Counted from the stretch's first letter, positions 19,482 through 29,313 are shown. The stretch is 64,000 nucleotides of DNA from Gammaproteobacteria bacterium (GCA_013152545.1 JAADGF010000055.1:42626-106625); one strand, 5' to 3'. Made by a program: numbers and translations. Notes: a model not told the origin generated them from the letters alone.

Positions 19482-19942
19482 AATATTTTCATGAAAAATT
19501 CAGTCAAAAAAATTGTTTTCGTTAAGCTTGACCCAAGTCTCGCAATGGAATTAAAGTGCTGAAAAATCATTGATTCTCCGCTTAGCGTGAAGATTCTAAT
19601 AACATTAAGCTCAATGGAAATTTAATTGATGATTACCAACAAGTTTATAGGAAAGTTATTGAAGTTCAAGAATTTATTAATTGTTAATGTAATCTTCAAG
19701 TAAGGGCATACATTGGGATATAGCGGTACACTTCTGTAAGAACGGGTATCGATACATTGTGTACGATATACCCATAGCGTTTGAGATTTAGATATCGATG
19801 AGGAAAAATGATAGGGGGTTCACTTCCCTACCATGTTGGCTACTTTACCCGATATCCCACGCCGCACTAACAATTGCTACGGGCATAGAAGTACTCGACA
19901 AACCAGTAGTCCCGACGATAAACCAAAGGCATATCATGGATA
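19482..19942. other. Intergenic region with one copy of a short dispersed repeat
   Basis: About 460 AT-rich bases between two minus-strand genes. No gene is supported. The segment GATATACCCATAGCGTTTGA at 19765-19784 belongs to a short repeat also found near 27921, 57292 and, inverted, 58393. Confidence 0.5.
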
Positions 19943-21226
19943 TTATCCTGCATAACGCCAAGTAACTGCAACGATGACAGAGTTTTTTTCGATATTAAAA
20001 GAAAACTGCCAATCCAGTTTAGCACAAATGCGCTTCACCAGTTGCAACCCAAGCCCAAACCCTGGCGAATCATTATATTTTTCACTGCTGGCTTCTGCCT
20101 GTATAGGGTTGGTGATGCGAAGAGCATGTGTCGATACGTCCAACTCTATGACACCATTAACACTGTACATAAAAGCATTTCTGACCAGGTTGGCAATAAC
20201 AATGGAAAACAAATCACTCTCGATATAAAGAGTATCGACACTGATATCGGAACAAATATCAATCTGTCGATTGTTCAGCAAATAACGATGGTCATTGATA
20301 ATTTGCTCACACAGATCATGAACGGCGATATAGCTCTTGTCGACGGGTCGTTCACATTCGCGTGCCAGCCACAACAATGCTGCGGATAGTCGTCTCATAT
20401 TAGCGCTAGCCTTCAGTGCGCGTTGCACTGCGGGTCGGCTAGCTTCGCTACTTTGCAGATTCAAGGTGTCCAGGCTGGCCTGAATAATCGCCAAAGGTGT
20501 ACGCAGTTCATGGCTGGCATGTTTTAAAAATTGCTGCTCACGTTGATTAAATGCCTGTATTCTCCCCACGCCTTCATGTAATTGTGCAGCAAGCTGATTC
20601 AGCTCTTCAATAGGAAAATTGGCACTCAAGGGTTGATCAGGATTTTTCCCCAGATTGGATGCCCACTGGCTGAGCAGTGCCAAGGGTGCGGTAGTACGGC
20701 GAATCAACCAGCCCACCATAAAGAACAGTGATATAAAAATAATCACTGTCAACCAGAATGCCTGATTCAATGCTGTGTTGAAAAAAGCGAGGGACACAGT
20801 CTCGATTTCTGCTGCACGATGGCGGCTAAGCAAAAACAGCTCGCCGTAATTGGCATCAATATGATGCAGCAGGTAGAGATAGTCCATCGTGCCATCCGCA
20901 TTGGCAATACTCACTTCCATAACCTTTCCGCTGATGACAGGAAGGCTCCCAAAATGGCTGCGTAGTGACTCAGGAATTTCCTCCCATTGCCGATAGGCGC
21001 TGAACGTTTCTCCGTGGGGCAAAGGTAAATCTGGATGTTCAGCCGCCTGCCGGATCAATGATTGAGCGTCAAGCTGCATCAGGCTATTGGTATTTAATAC
21101 AGCGGAGCGCCAAGCGAAAACAAGCAATATCAGCAAGCAAACAAAAAACAGTCCCGTGCCGAGCCATAACAGCTGCCAACGTACCTGTTCGGCCAATGTC
21201 CTGGCTCCGTGGCGATGATCAGGCAT
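19943..21226 (-). CDS. Two-component sensor histidine kinase
   Basis: Inner-membrane sensor kinase of 427 aa. It has an N-terminal membrane segment (LLWLGTGLFFVCLLILLVFA), a periplasmic loop of about 110 residues, a second membrane segment (AFWLTVIIFISLFFMVGWLI), a HAMP-like linker, the phospho-acceptor HASHELRTPLAIIQASL and an ATPase domain with IVANLVRNAFMY and GFGLGLQLVKRIC. The asparagine box is present but the G1 box is poorly conserved. The start ATG at 21226 overlaps the end of the response regulator by 8 bases, so the pair is co-translated. The signal sensed is unknown. The gene upstream of the pair is a ruined ABC exporter, so the system may have lost its original target or partner. 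Confidence 0.9.
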   Translation of the reverse strand: MPDHRHGARTLAEQVRWQLLWLGTGLFFVCLLILLVFAWRSAVLNTNSLMQLDAQSLIRQAAEHPDLPLPHGETFSAYRQWEEIPESLRSHFGSLPVISGKVMEVSIANADGTMDYLYLLHHIDANYGELFLLSRHRAAEIETVSLAFFNTALNQAFWLTVIIFISLFFMVGWLIRRTTAPLALLSQWASNLGKNPDQPLSANFPIEELNQLAAQLHEGVGRIQAFNQREQQFLKHASHELRTPLAIIQASLDTLNLQSSEASRPAVQRALKASANMRRLSAALLWLARECERPVDKSYIAVHDLCEQIINDHRYLLNNRQIDICSDISVDTLYIESDLFSIVIANLVRNAFMYSVNGVIELDVSTHALRITNPIQAEASSEKYNDSPGFGLGLQLVKRICAKLDWQFSFNIEKNSVIVAVTWRYAG

Positions 21227-21890
21227 CTTTTTTTCTGAGGCATAAGCCTACGCCGACAAGCGTGTGAACCAGGGGATAAACAAAGGGCTTGTCCACGGCC
21301 TTGCGTAGCTGGTGTAATTGGACATTAAAGTTTCCGGCATCCACGTCATTATCAGGCCAGGCATGATCTTCCAATTCGGCTCTGGAGACCACTTCGGGAC
21401 TGCGTCGTGCCAGTAATTCAAGCATTTTCCAACCGGTTGGCGTCAGCTTTATCTCACGTCCCTCACGTGTCACCTTACGTTCCTTGAAATACAAGACCAG
21501 AGTATCTACCGACAATTTATCAGTTTGCGGTTTGTCACGCCGGTGCAAGGCCTGCAAACGCGCCCACAGCAGAGGCATAGGACAGGGCTTGACAACATAA
21601 TCATCAATACCTGACTGAAAACCCATGAGTTGCTCCGCGTTAGTATCACAAGCCGTCAACATCAAAACCGGCGTGAAATTTCCCTGCTTGCGCAGTTTCT
21701 TACACACATCAAAGCCTCGCATTCTCGGCAACATCAAGTCCAGAACGATCACATCAAACCGACATTCCTGAGCCAGCGTCAAACCAGACTCACCATGGTA
21801 TGCAAAATCACATTCAACACCCTGTAAGACCAGATAGTCACTCATGGCGGCCGCCAACTCAGCATTATCCTCGACAATTAGAACTTTCAT
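21219..21890 (-). CDS. OmpR-family response regulator
   Basis: DNA-binding response regulator of 223 aa. The receiver domain has LIVEDNAELAAAM, the acceptor Asp in VIVLDLMLPRMRG (about residue 51), the Thr in LMLTACDTNAEQL and the Lys in DDYVVKPCPM. The C-terminal winged helix contains REGREIKLTPTGWKMLELLA and a recognition region NFNVQLHQLRKAVDKPF, ending with the VHTLVGVGLCLR strand. The cognate kinase overlaps its 3' end. Its ATG overlaps the TGA of the upstream ABC-transporter pseudogene in an ATGA arrangement, which shows that the three genes once formed one operon. Confidence 0.92.
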   Translation of the reverse strand: MKVLIVEDNAELAAAMSDYLVLQGVECDFAYHGESGLTLAQECRFDVIVLDLMLPRMRGFDVCKKLRKQGNFTPVLMLTACDTNAEQLMGFQSGIDDYVVKPCPMPLLWARLQALHRRDKPQTDKLSVDTLVLYFKERKVTREGREIKLTPTGWKMLELLARRSPEVVSRAELEDHAWPDNDVDAGNFNVQLHQLRKAVDKPFVYPLVHTLVGVGLCLRKKDA

Positions 21891-22330
21891 TTTTTCATCT
21901 GCTTGATGTCCAAGTATTTAATCGTAGTCGATTGTTGCTGGCTATCAAGCTCTACTAATTTACCTTGTTCAATTTCTAATACCTTATCAGCACGCTCAAA
22001 AGAGCGATCATCGTGACAAACAATCATAACAGTTTTTCCTCGGCTTTTCAGTGCTGGCAAAATCGTCCGATAAAAACATTTTTGAACAGTGAGTCCTTAT
22101 CGACTGCCCACTCATCGAACACTAACAAGATGAACTTTCCACTGCCATTTCCACCGATAGATCCGCTCCAGATTTTTTGTAACATGCTTGAAATCCATCG
22201 ATTTTCAATTCCAGCCAACTCATTATTTGTACTAACAAATAATGTATTCCTAGCAGTGTTAATAGAACCTTAAGAGTCTCCCTAAGGAACGTGCACGTTC
22301 CCCTAACGCTAAAATACCACATTTACTTTG
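21887..22330 (-). pseudogene. Remnant of a PvdE/SyrD-like cyclic-peptide ABC exporter
   Basis: The minus strand encodes recognisable pieces of an ABC ATPase in two frames. One frame reads GSIGGNGSGK (Walker A) immediately followed by FILLVFDEWAVDKDSLFKNV (Walker B and following), so the roughly 100 residues that should separate them are deleted. A frameshift then leads into FYRTILPALKSRGKTVMIVC, then HDDRSFERADKVLEIEQGKL and a short tail ending KQMKK. DEWAxDxD and the HDD motif are typical of the PvdE/SyrD group of peptide exporters. The membrane domain is missing. The stop codon overlaps the response-regulator ATG (ATGA). Confidence 0.75.
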
Positions 22331-22519
22331 ACACGAATCTCCATTAACGTGAGATGAAATTCATAGATAACCATTTTCCAACCCACACCGATAATTGGGA
22401 ATGGCATCATTGATTTATTTCAGGCTGTTGTGGTGAAGAATGGGCGATGGCAGCCCAAAGAAGGGGAGGTAAAACAGGAACAGAAGACGAGATATCAAAT
22501 AGGTAAGTCCGAGTTCATT

Positions 22520-23140
22520 TCATGGCGATATTGAAACTTTTTGCAACCATCCCAGCTCACTATGAGTACATTCAAAATAAAAATAAGCCTGCACATTAAA
22601 TTCATTATATCGAACATCTTTAAACCGATCACGTTGCACCTTTAATCGAACACTAAAATCATCGCCCAATGCAAAACTTTACGCCAAGAATACTTGAGCG
22701 GTTGTCATCTCATCACCGGCAACACCGCGATTATAGTTCGCCGTAAGATGTATTCGCCAACCTGACACCGGCTCAATGCTAAACCCCAATAACAGACCCG
22801 GCATCAAACTATAATCACTTTCAAGCTGTTCCCCCCCAAAAGCAAAGTAGCATCAACAAACCCATAGACTAAGGCATCAAATGACTGGGACACCCTGTAA
22901 GTCACACCTTGCCCCCCGTTAACGCGAGCGATACTACGCCGTTCGCCACTTTTATCAATTAGTCATTTTTGCCAGTTAACACTTGTATGCCAAGACATAC
23001 TCTGAAAAAAACGATCACGAGGTTCCAGAGATTGTACATTTAAGACATCAATTTGCTGTAATTGCCATCGGTCATTAGCAATCAAATGACGAAATTAAAA
23101 TCGCTCGATAAGCTTTTGCCCATTCGAGACAATCCGAGGA
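22520..23140 (-). pseudogene. Broken C-terminal part of a DUF4105-type protein
   Basis: Minus-strand translation gives FRHLIANDRWQLQQIDVLNV, QSLEPRDRFFQSMSWHTSVN, then an internal TGA, GVTYRVSQSFDALVYGFVDA, a frameshift in a G run, ESDYSLMPGLLLGFSIEPVS, GWRIHLTANYNRGV, an internal TAA and SFALGDDFSVRLKVQRDRF before a terminal stop at 22520-22522. The pattern matches the C-terminal barrel-like half of DUF4105 (Lnb-type) proteins, as far as I recall that family. The N-terminal domain is absent. At least two stops and one frameshift make it non-functional. Confidence 0.5.
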
Positions 23141-24090
23141 ATCTATCACTACCGCCATGTAAAAGAAATTACAACGAGGCTGAAATCAAAGCTAATCTAT
23201 TTTACCTCATGATAAAGTGACATTTCTAAGATTCCGTCAGCAATTCCCGCCAATCCTAATCTTCGGCTAAATATAGACAAAAATTGGATAATAAGATAGA
23301 TGAGCAGATACTTAGGTCGTCCTTTTTTGGTTTTTCAGACAAGCGGTTTCAGCTGGTTTTTATTCAAAATCCAGCTAACAGACACAAAAAACCACTCCCT
23401 TTTTAAGGGCGAGCTACTTCAATTGAAATACCCAGTCTTGCGTTGGAGGTACTTCTTTGCTCGGGGCTGGCTATATAGATGAAAAGTGTTTCCCAATCGG
23501 CAAACACACCTGTGTGAATTATGTTCCAAATACGCTCAAACAGCACTTTAAATGCCCCGGCGTGTTAGCGGGCTTTTTGATACACCGGGTTACAAACCGT
23601 CTTCTTGTTCGTCTCGGTGTAACTGAGCACGTTAACACGGTAGTCCTTATTGGAATCATTGAGTGGCACATGATGAATTCCGTCAGCCGCTTATTGTATG
23701 TGAATGTTGAGATCCCGATCTTTCATCCATTCAAACATAAATTTATGATCACCGGGTTTGGCCCCTATGATATACCCGTGGTGTTTAGAATTTAGGTGTT
23801 CAGTGGGTAATTCTGCTTGAAATTTAACTCGGATGATGTTGTGATGTCGTTGTAACCTTATGATTCGTCGATAAATAATTCATCGCTATAAAGATGAGCT
23901 TACATTTTACAATTTTTCAGGTGTCGAAGCCTTTTCTCCATGTAACGGCCTAGACACTATCTTACATAGGGCATTATTTTCAATAAAAATCAAAAATTTA
24001 CAAAAAACATTATTTTTTAAAAAGTTATTTAAAAAAACGCCTGTTTATGGATAGGCACTATTTAATAGCGCAATTAAGGCAACCAGCCCC
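23141..24090. other. Decayed region with an unrecognised gene remnant
   Basis: No intact gene. Between about 23460 and 23870 the minus strand stays in one frame with only two stops and reads HHGYIIGAKPGDHKFMFEWM, then AADGIHHVPLNDSNKDYRVN, then TETNKKTVCNPVYQKAR. This looks like an eroded protein-coding gene that I cannot name. The remainder is AT-rich; the last 130 bases form the leader of the kinase/phosphatase gene. Confidence 0.4.
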
Positions 24091-25809
24091 ATGACGTCAT
24101 CCCTTACCGTTAGTATTGGCCAATGTTCAGATAAAGGCATCAAGCCTGAAAATCAAGATTTTTACGGCGTTGTTACACCTAAAGAACCCTTATTGAGCAA
24201 CAAGGGCATAATAGCCGCAATTGCAGATGGCGTTAGCAGCAGTGAAGCGGGCAAACAAGCCAGCGAAGCATGTGTCACTGGTTTATTAAGTGATTATTTA
24301 TCCACACCTGAATCATGGACAGTAAAAACATCTGGGCAAAAAATACTGAGCGCCCTCAATAGCTGGCTCTACGGCAAAGGCCAACATATTGAAAGCGGTA
24401 TGCCCAGCATGGTAACGACACTCAGCGCCATTGTCTTTAAATCAACCACCGCACATATTTTTCATGTCGGTGACTCCCGTGTTTATAAACTCCAGGACAA
24501 CAACCTGGAATGCCTCACTAACGACCATCGCGTCTGGGTTTCTAATGAGAAAAATTATTTAAACCGCGCTATGGGTATCGATATACATCTTGATATTGAT
24601 TACCGAAGTATTGCGCTTGATGCAGGCGATATATTCATTTTAACCACTGATGGTGTCCATGATTACCTTGGTGATAAAAAAATAGCATCGTTATTATTGG
24701 ATAATGTCAGTAATTTAGAACGCTCCAGCCAAGAAATTATCTCTACGGCACTCGCCAACGGCAGCCAAGACAACCTGACCTGCCAAATAATACGCATCGA
24801 CAGTTTGCCCGATCTGGCAGCAAATGATGTGTACAAGAGCTTAACCCAAAAGCCCTTCCCCCCCGACCTGGAAAAAGATCAGATATTAGATGGTTATCGT
24901 ATTACCAGCGAAATACACTCCAGTAAGCGTACCCAGGTTTACAAAGCTATTGATGTGGAGTCAGGAAAAACCGTGGTATTAAAAACACCCTCGGTGAACT
25001 TTGAAGACAATCCCGCTTATATTGAAAGTTTTGTGCGAGAAGAATGGATCGGCAAACGGCTCAACAATAAACACATTGTAAAAATTTACGGTGCCGATCG
25101 ACCCAGACAATTTTTATACTATGTAACGGAATACGTGAATGGCCCCACCTTAAGGCAGTGGATGAAAGAACATCCTCAGCCAGACATTAAAGAAGCTCGT
25201 GAATTAATCAAGCAAATAGCCGCCGGCTTACGCGCCTTTCATCGCCTTGAAATGTTACACCAGGATCTAAAGCCCGAGAATGTTATTTTAAGTAACGATG
25301 GCACTATTAAAATAGTAGATTTTGGCTCTACTAAAGTGGCTGGCATTGCTGAAATCACCACCCCTATTGAACGTATCGATTTACAGGGGACAAGGAATTA
25401 CACAGCACCGGAATATTTATTAGGACAACCCGGCAGCAATCGCTCTGATATTTTTTCTTTGGGCATTATTACCTATGAGTTATTAACCGGGAAACACCCT
25501 TATGGCAACGCTTTGGGGAAAAGCGATCACAAGGTCAAACCAGCCAAATTACAGTACCAGCCCAGCAACCATTATAATGCGATGATTCCCATTTGGCTCG
25601 ACAAAGCGATTCAAAAGGCCGTTAACCCTGCCCCGAAGCAGCGCTATGAATTGTTATCGGAATTTATCAGTGACATTAGCAAACCGAATGCTGCATTTTT
25701 AGAAGAAAGCCCTATTCCTCTCATAGAACGAGACCCCGTCAAGTTCTGGCAAAGTCTGTGTATTATGCTGGTTATCAGCAACCTCCTGTTGCTGTATTTT
25801 TTACTATAA
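24091..25809 (+). CDS. Fused PP2C-type phosphatase and Ser/Thr protein kinase with C-terminal membrane anchor
   Basis: A 572 aa bifunctional signalling protein. The PPM/PP2C phosphatase (about 1-240) has CSDKGIKPENQDFYG, AAIADGVSSSEAGKQASEA, FHVGDSRVYKL and IFILTTDGVHDYL, supplying the metal-binding Asp residues. The kinase domain (about 265-530) has VVLKTPS (Lys), MLHQDLKPENVILSNDG (HQD in place of HRD), IVDFGSTKVAG and GTRNYTAPEYLLG. The last 20 residues (SLCIMLVISNLLLLYFLL) form a membrane anchor, placing both enzymes in the cytoplasm at the inner membrane. In other proteobacteria similar fusions sit near nitrate-assimilation or type VI secretion genes; neither is here. A lipoprotein peptidase gene follows 231 bases later. 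Confidence 0.93.
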   Translation: MTSSLTVSIGQCSDKGIKPENQDFYGVVTPKEPLLSNKGIIAAIADGVSSSEAGKQASEACVTGLLSDYLSTPESWTVKTSGQKILSALNSWLYGKGQHIESGMPSMVTTLSAIVFKSTTAHIFHVGDSRVYKLQDNNLECLTNDHRVWVSNEKNYLNRAMGIDIHLDIDYRSIALDAGDIFILTTDGVHDYLGDKKIASLLLDNVSNLERSSQEIISTALANGSQDNLTCQIIRIDSLPDLAANDVYKSLTQKPFPPDLEKDQILDGYRITSEIHSSKRTQVYKAIDVESGKTVVLKTPSVNFEDNPAYIESFVREEWIGKRLNNKHIVKIYGADRPRQFLYYVTEYVNGPTLRQWMKEHPQPDIKEARELIKQIAAGLRAFHRLEMLHQDLKPENVILSNDGTIKIVDFGSTKVAGIAEITTPIERIDLQGTRNYTAPEYLLGQPGSNRSDIFSLGIITYELLTGKHPYGNALGKSDHKVKPAKLQYQPSNHYNAMIPIWLDKAIQKAVNPAPKQRYELLSEFISDISKPNAAFLEESPIPLIERDPVKFWQSLCIMLVISNLLLLYFLL

Positions 25810-26040
25810 ATCTAACACATCAATTGCATCGTCGCGAGAGCGACTAGAATGCTGAAGGTAAAAGGCTTTTTGGCGTTTTTTAGACGGCAGCGTGCACCCA
25901 TACAGTGAGTTCAGAAAACCATAAAAAATCTTTTAGATTCTGTGCGATAAGCGTTCGCAGTCGAGTCAACTGATATGTTAGGATGTATTATATATACATA
26001 AAGCACTTATGGTCTAATGCTAATTCTATAACACTACATT

Positions 26041-26562
26041 ATGATAAAATTATTTTTAGTACTGGCAATAGGTGCTGTTATGGGATGCAGCAACATTCTC
26101 AACTATCAACAACCATCATCGGGTAAAAAAACCAGCAGCACTTACCCTGCCCCTTATAAAACACCCAAATCAATTGCCATTAAAGGCACCAATCTTTCGC
26201 AATTATTACATCAACAACTTAAATCATGGCAGGGTACACCTTACGCCTTCGGCGGTTTAAATAAAACAGGCATTGACTGCTCCGGCTTTATTCATGTCAC
26301 CTTTAGAGATATTTTGAGCGTGACATTACCCCGAACAACTGAGTCATTGGCGAAAACCGGTACTGCAATCCCCCGTAAACAATTAATGGTCGGCGATCTG
26401 GTGTTTTTCAAAACTGGCTATTTTCAACGACATGTCGGTATTTACGTGGGCGATAAACAGTTTATCCACGCATCTACCTCAAAAGGTGTAATGAAATCCA
26501 ATCTTGGTTCGCGTTACTGGGCAAAGCATTATTGGAAATCCCGACGTGTCATCAGCCACTAA
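26041..26562 (+). CDS. NlpC/P60-family lipoprotein (Spr-like peptidoglycan endopeptidase)
   Basis: Predicted peptidoglycan DD- or LD-endopeptidase, 173 aa, attached by a lipid. It has a lipoprotein signal (MIKLFLVLAIGAVMGCSNI, lipobox Cys at residue 16), then an NlpC/P60 domain with the nucleophile Cys in GIDCSGFIHVTF, the His in RHVGIYVGD and the third polar residue, a His, in FIHASTSKGV. This is the layout of Spr/MepS. The domain entry LKSWQGTPYAFGG is also typical. Expected location is the periplasmic face of the outer membrane. It is a single gene between the kinase/phosphatase and a convergent transporter. Confidence 0.92.
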   Translation: MIKLFLVLAIGAVMGCSNILNYQQPSSGKKTSSTYPAPYKTPKSIAIKGTNLSQLLHQQLKSWQGTPYAFGGLNKTGIDCSGFIHVTFRDILSVTLPRTTESLAKTGTAIPRKQLMVGDLVFFKTGYFQRHVGIYVGDKQFIHASTSKGVMKSNLGSRYWAKHYWKSRRVISH

Positions 26563-26616
26563 ACGCTAGTAACTAGGCCCAGCAAACCAGAGTAATAACA
26601 TCTGTAACAACCATCA

Positions 26617-27528
26617 CTATTTTCCATTTTTCAATACCAGGACTCGAAGATAAGCATACTTGAATAACTCATCCCCCCACTGATGTAACGTTAATGCCGT
26701 CAAAATACAGAGTGTTCCAAGCCAAACATTCAAGGAAATTTGCTCGTCGTTAAACCACTGCCCCACCAACAATGCAAGCACAGGGGTAATCAACGTCAGT
26801 AATGCTACACGATTTGCTTCTACCTTACTCAACACATAATAGTAGAGAGAAAAACCAACAACGGTAGCAAGTACGCCCAAATAAACCATGGATGCACCAG
26901 CACGCAGCGGGATTTCGTGGGGTACTTCTCCCCCGTCCACCAACAACCAAGTGATAATATAAACGGGGGTAACCATGAATAATGCGCCACTGGTGGTCGT
27001 TAATGCAGGCAATCTAGCATGAATACGTTTTATTAATATAGCGCTCGTGGCGTGAAACACCACCGATAACAACACTCCCACGATACCCTGCCAGGCAATC
27101 GGTGCTCCCCCAATATTACTCTGAAAAATCACGACTAACCCTACAACACCTAACAGTGCACCAGCAACCTTACCCAGCGTCAGACTGTTTTCTTGCAGCC
27201 ATAACGCTGCCAGCACCGCTGTGATAATAGGGCTTAGCCCATAAAGAACAGCAATTAACCCTGAGGGGATATACTGCGCGCCCCAGTAGACGCTCAGCAT
27301 AGCAGCATAAATTCCAAGACTTGCAGCAACATACGTTTGCAATGCAGGTTTGGTCCAGACGATTTTATGGCGTAACACTAGAACCAATAACAAGCAAACC
27401 AACGCTCCAATGACCATTCGCCCGCTCACGCCGAACAAAAACCCCCACCCTTCACTACTCCACTGTATCGCTAGTGGCGTTGTCGACCAAATTAGCACCA
27501 CACTGATAAACGCTGCATATAAGGACAT
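26617..27528 (-). CDS. EamA/DMT-superfamily transporter
   Basis: Inner-membrane metabolite exporter of 303 aa with about ten hydrophobic segments in two EamA repeats (residues about 1-135 and 145-290). It opens SLYAAFISVVLIWSTTPLAI, and the repeats carry YGLSPIITAVLAALWLQE and LTLITPVLALLVGQWF, typical of EamA domains. The substrate cannot be predicted; the family includes amino-acid and drug exporters. It is transcribed on the minus strand as a single gene. Confidence 0.9.
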   Translation of the reverse strand: MSLYAAFISVVLIWSTTPLAIQWSSEGWGFLFGVSGRMVIGALVCLLLVLVLRHKIVWTKPALQTYVAASLGIYAAMLSVYWGAQYIPSGLIAVLYGLSPIITAVLAALWLQENSLTLGKVAGALLGVVGLVVIFQSNIGGAPIAWQGIVGVLLSVVFHATSAILIKRIHARLPALTTTSGALFMVTPVYIITWLLVDGGEVPHEIPLRAGASMVYLGVLATVVGFSLYYYVLSKVEANRVALLTLITPVLALLVGQWFNDEQISLNVWLGTLCILTALTLHQWGDELFKYAYLRVLVLKNGK

Positions 27529-27681
27529 TTACTTTCTCTCTGGCATTAGAATCTGATACTGAAGCCCGCTATAAATCATCCAGTAATCAACATTTTTTGT
27601 ATAATAAAATTCTTGCGTATCAAGCCTCTTGTAAAAATCTGTTCTATAGAAATATTATTTATAGGCACATTCTTCATAGGC

Positions 27682-27714
27682 AAAAAAAAGCCGCAGTTCT
27701 TTCGAATCTGCGGC
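27682..27714 (-). terminator. Rho-independent terminator downstream of orn
   Basis: On the minus strand, stem GCCGCAG / CTGCGGC with an 11-base loop followed by eight T. It lies about 240 bases beyond the orn stop codon and before the EamA gene. It could end the orn transcript or a small RNA made in that gap. Confidence 0.75.
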
Positions 27715-27920
27715 CGATAAATTCGTTGACTTTTATTAGGTTTTTTCTAAACCTGACACCTATTAGTTTCAACCCGTACGCAGATAAACGCCATTGGCAG
27801 CATTCGCCAAATTCGGCGTCGCTTAACAGAGACGGTTGCATAATGGTTGAAAGGGTTCATGGGGTGAGTTTGCTTTTTTTCCCTATTGCTGTCAAGTAAT
27901 GTTATTGCTTTCGCCGTAAA

Positions 27921-27937
27921 TATACCCATAGCGTTTG
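27921..27937 (+). repeat. Short dispersed repeat TATACCCATAGCGTTTG
   Basis: Seventeen bases shared with 19768-19784 and, with one change, 57295-57311; an inverted relative lies at 58393-58413. This copy lies just beyond the 3' end of orn. Confidence 0.55.
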
Positions 27938-27951
27938 TTTTCTGATGGAAA

Positions 27952-28509
27952 CTACGTTAGTTCAGGGAGTTTGATAAAATGATCACGGTAATATTTTAAT
28001 TCTGTGATGGAGTCGTATACGTCATCCAATGCTAGATGATTAGTGTTTTTGGTAAGCCCTTTTGCTATTTGCGGTGCCCAACGGGTAACCAGTTCCTTCA
28101 AAGTACTCACATCCAGGTTGCGGTAGTGAAAATAACACTCCAACTCCGGCATACAACGCGCTAAGAATCGGCGATCCTGGCAAATACTATTACCACACAT
28201 GGGCGATTTTCCTTTTGGCACATACTGTTGTAAAAAAGCAATGGTTTGTTGTTCGGCATCTGCTTCCAAGATTGTGCTGTTTTTTACCCGTTTAGTGAGA
28301 CCCGATTTACCGTGCTGCCGGGTATTCCAGTCATCCATGCCTTGAATTATTTCATCGCTTTGATGAATTGCAAGCATCGGCCCTTCTGCTAATATATTTA
28401 ACTCACTATCGGTGACAACGGTAGCAATTTCGATAATGAAATCAAGCTGAGTGTCCAAACCGGTCATTTCCAAGTCTATCCAAATGAGATTATTGACGTC
28501 TTGTGTCAT
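27952..28509 (-). CDS. orn: Oligoribonuclease
   Basis: 3'-to-5' exonuclease of the DEDDh type that degrades the shortest RNA fragments (including pGpG) in the cytoplasm. The 185 aa protein shows Exo [12 protein letters not shown], Exo II with [13 protein letters not shown], the [17 protein letters not shown] segment and Exo [15 protein letters not shown]. Length is exactly that of the family. In gammaproteobacteria orn is usually divergent from rsgA; here the pair is preserved in opposite orientation but separated by the cytochrome c and phhB genes. Confidence 0.97.
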   Translation of the reverse strand: MTQDVNNLIWIDLEMTGLDTQLDFIIEIATVVTDSELNILAEGPMLAIHQSDEIIQGMDDWNTRQHGKSGLTKRVKNSTILEADAEQQTIAFLQQYVPKGKSPMCGNSICQDRRFLARCMPELECYFHYRNLDVSTLKELVTRWAPQIAKGLTKNTNHLALDDVYDSITELKYYRDHFIKLPELT

Positions 28510-28998
28510 TTGTATTTTGTTTTTCCTAATTATTTGTTATTTCAAGTAGATACCTAAATACCATCGATCAAAAACCGCAGGCTATCACAGTCTTCGGTAC
28601 AAATAGTAGCGCGAAACCCGATAAGCACGGCCTCCTTGGCAACGAAAACACTGGTGGAATACACTGAATATCGGTCAATTATGCACTTCAAGCGCAGCCC
28701 CATTAAACGCAATGAGTTATCGAGCCATGGATAGCGAGCATTTTTTTGGATATTATCCTGTCGGAGTATACCACTTTCATTTTATAATACGGTCGAAAAT
28801 AGGATGGGTGACGACAACACCACAAACCAATGAAGTACAATGAGATAAAAACAGAGGAAATAGTTTCAGGGAAATGCTTCAAACCAGCACTGATTCCGTT
28901 ATTTTCAGTATTTCCTAGCTTACCACACCCATTGGTGCGAGTTTTAATGGCATCCTTTAATCGACTAAAATAAATTAACATAACACTGAGGCATCAAT
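28510..28998. other. Intergenic region between divergent orn and cytochrome c genes
   Basis: About 490 bases. It should carry the orn promoter and that of the cytochrome gene. A minus-strand frame of 92 codons (28703-28981) has no protein-like features and is probably spurious. No structured RNA was recognised. Confidence 0.4.
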
Positions 28999-29313
28999 AT
29001 GATCAAAGCACATAACGTGTTAATCACACTAACATTCGCTATCGCTATGGTAGCTGTTTCTCCGATTCATGCACAAACCCCAAACGCTGATCAAGGAAAA
29101 AAACTATATAACGCAAAATGTGGTGGATGCCATGACACTAAAGTGCATACCCGCCCTAACAGAATCGTACACACGTATAATGAATTAGTAGACCGAGTTC
29201 GTTTTTGCGATAATGCGGCTCAAGCAAACTTGAACGAGAATGAAATTTTTGACGTGACAGAATACCTTAATAATGCATTTTATAAATTCAGCAAGGTAAG
29301 TGCAAATGACTAG
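28999..29313 (+). CDS. Small periplasmic c-type cytochrome
   Basis: A 104 aa exported monohaem cytochrome. It has a signal peptide (VLITLTFAIAMVAVSPIHA-Q) and a single haem site CGGCH near residue 47, preceded by DQGKKLYNAK. The distal half, DNAAQANLNENEIFDVTEYL followed by NNAFYKF, contains no Met, so the usual sixth ligand is missing and the haem may be five-coordinate or use another residue (inference). It resembles small cytochromes with a TRPNR-like segment after the haem motif. Its stop overlaps the start region of phhB by 8 bases, so they are likely translated together, although a functional link is not obvious. The partner redox protein is unknown. Confidence 0.85.
   Translation: MIKAHNVLITLTFAIAMVAVSPIHAQTPNADQGKKLYNAKCGGCHDTKVHTRPNRIVHTYNELVDRVRFCDNAAQANLNENEIFDVTEYLNNAFYKFSKVSAND

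Noticed and set aside
25810..26040. Hairpin GTCGCGAGAGCGAC after the kinase/phosphatase gene as a terminator
   Set aside because: No T run follows the stem, so termination is not supported.
28703..28981. 92-codon minus-strand frame upstream of the cytochrome c gene
   Set aside because: No recognisable domain or good start; lies where divergent promoters are expected.
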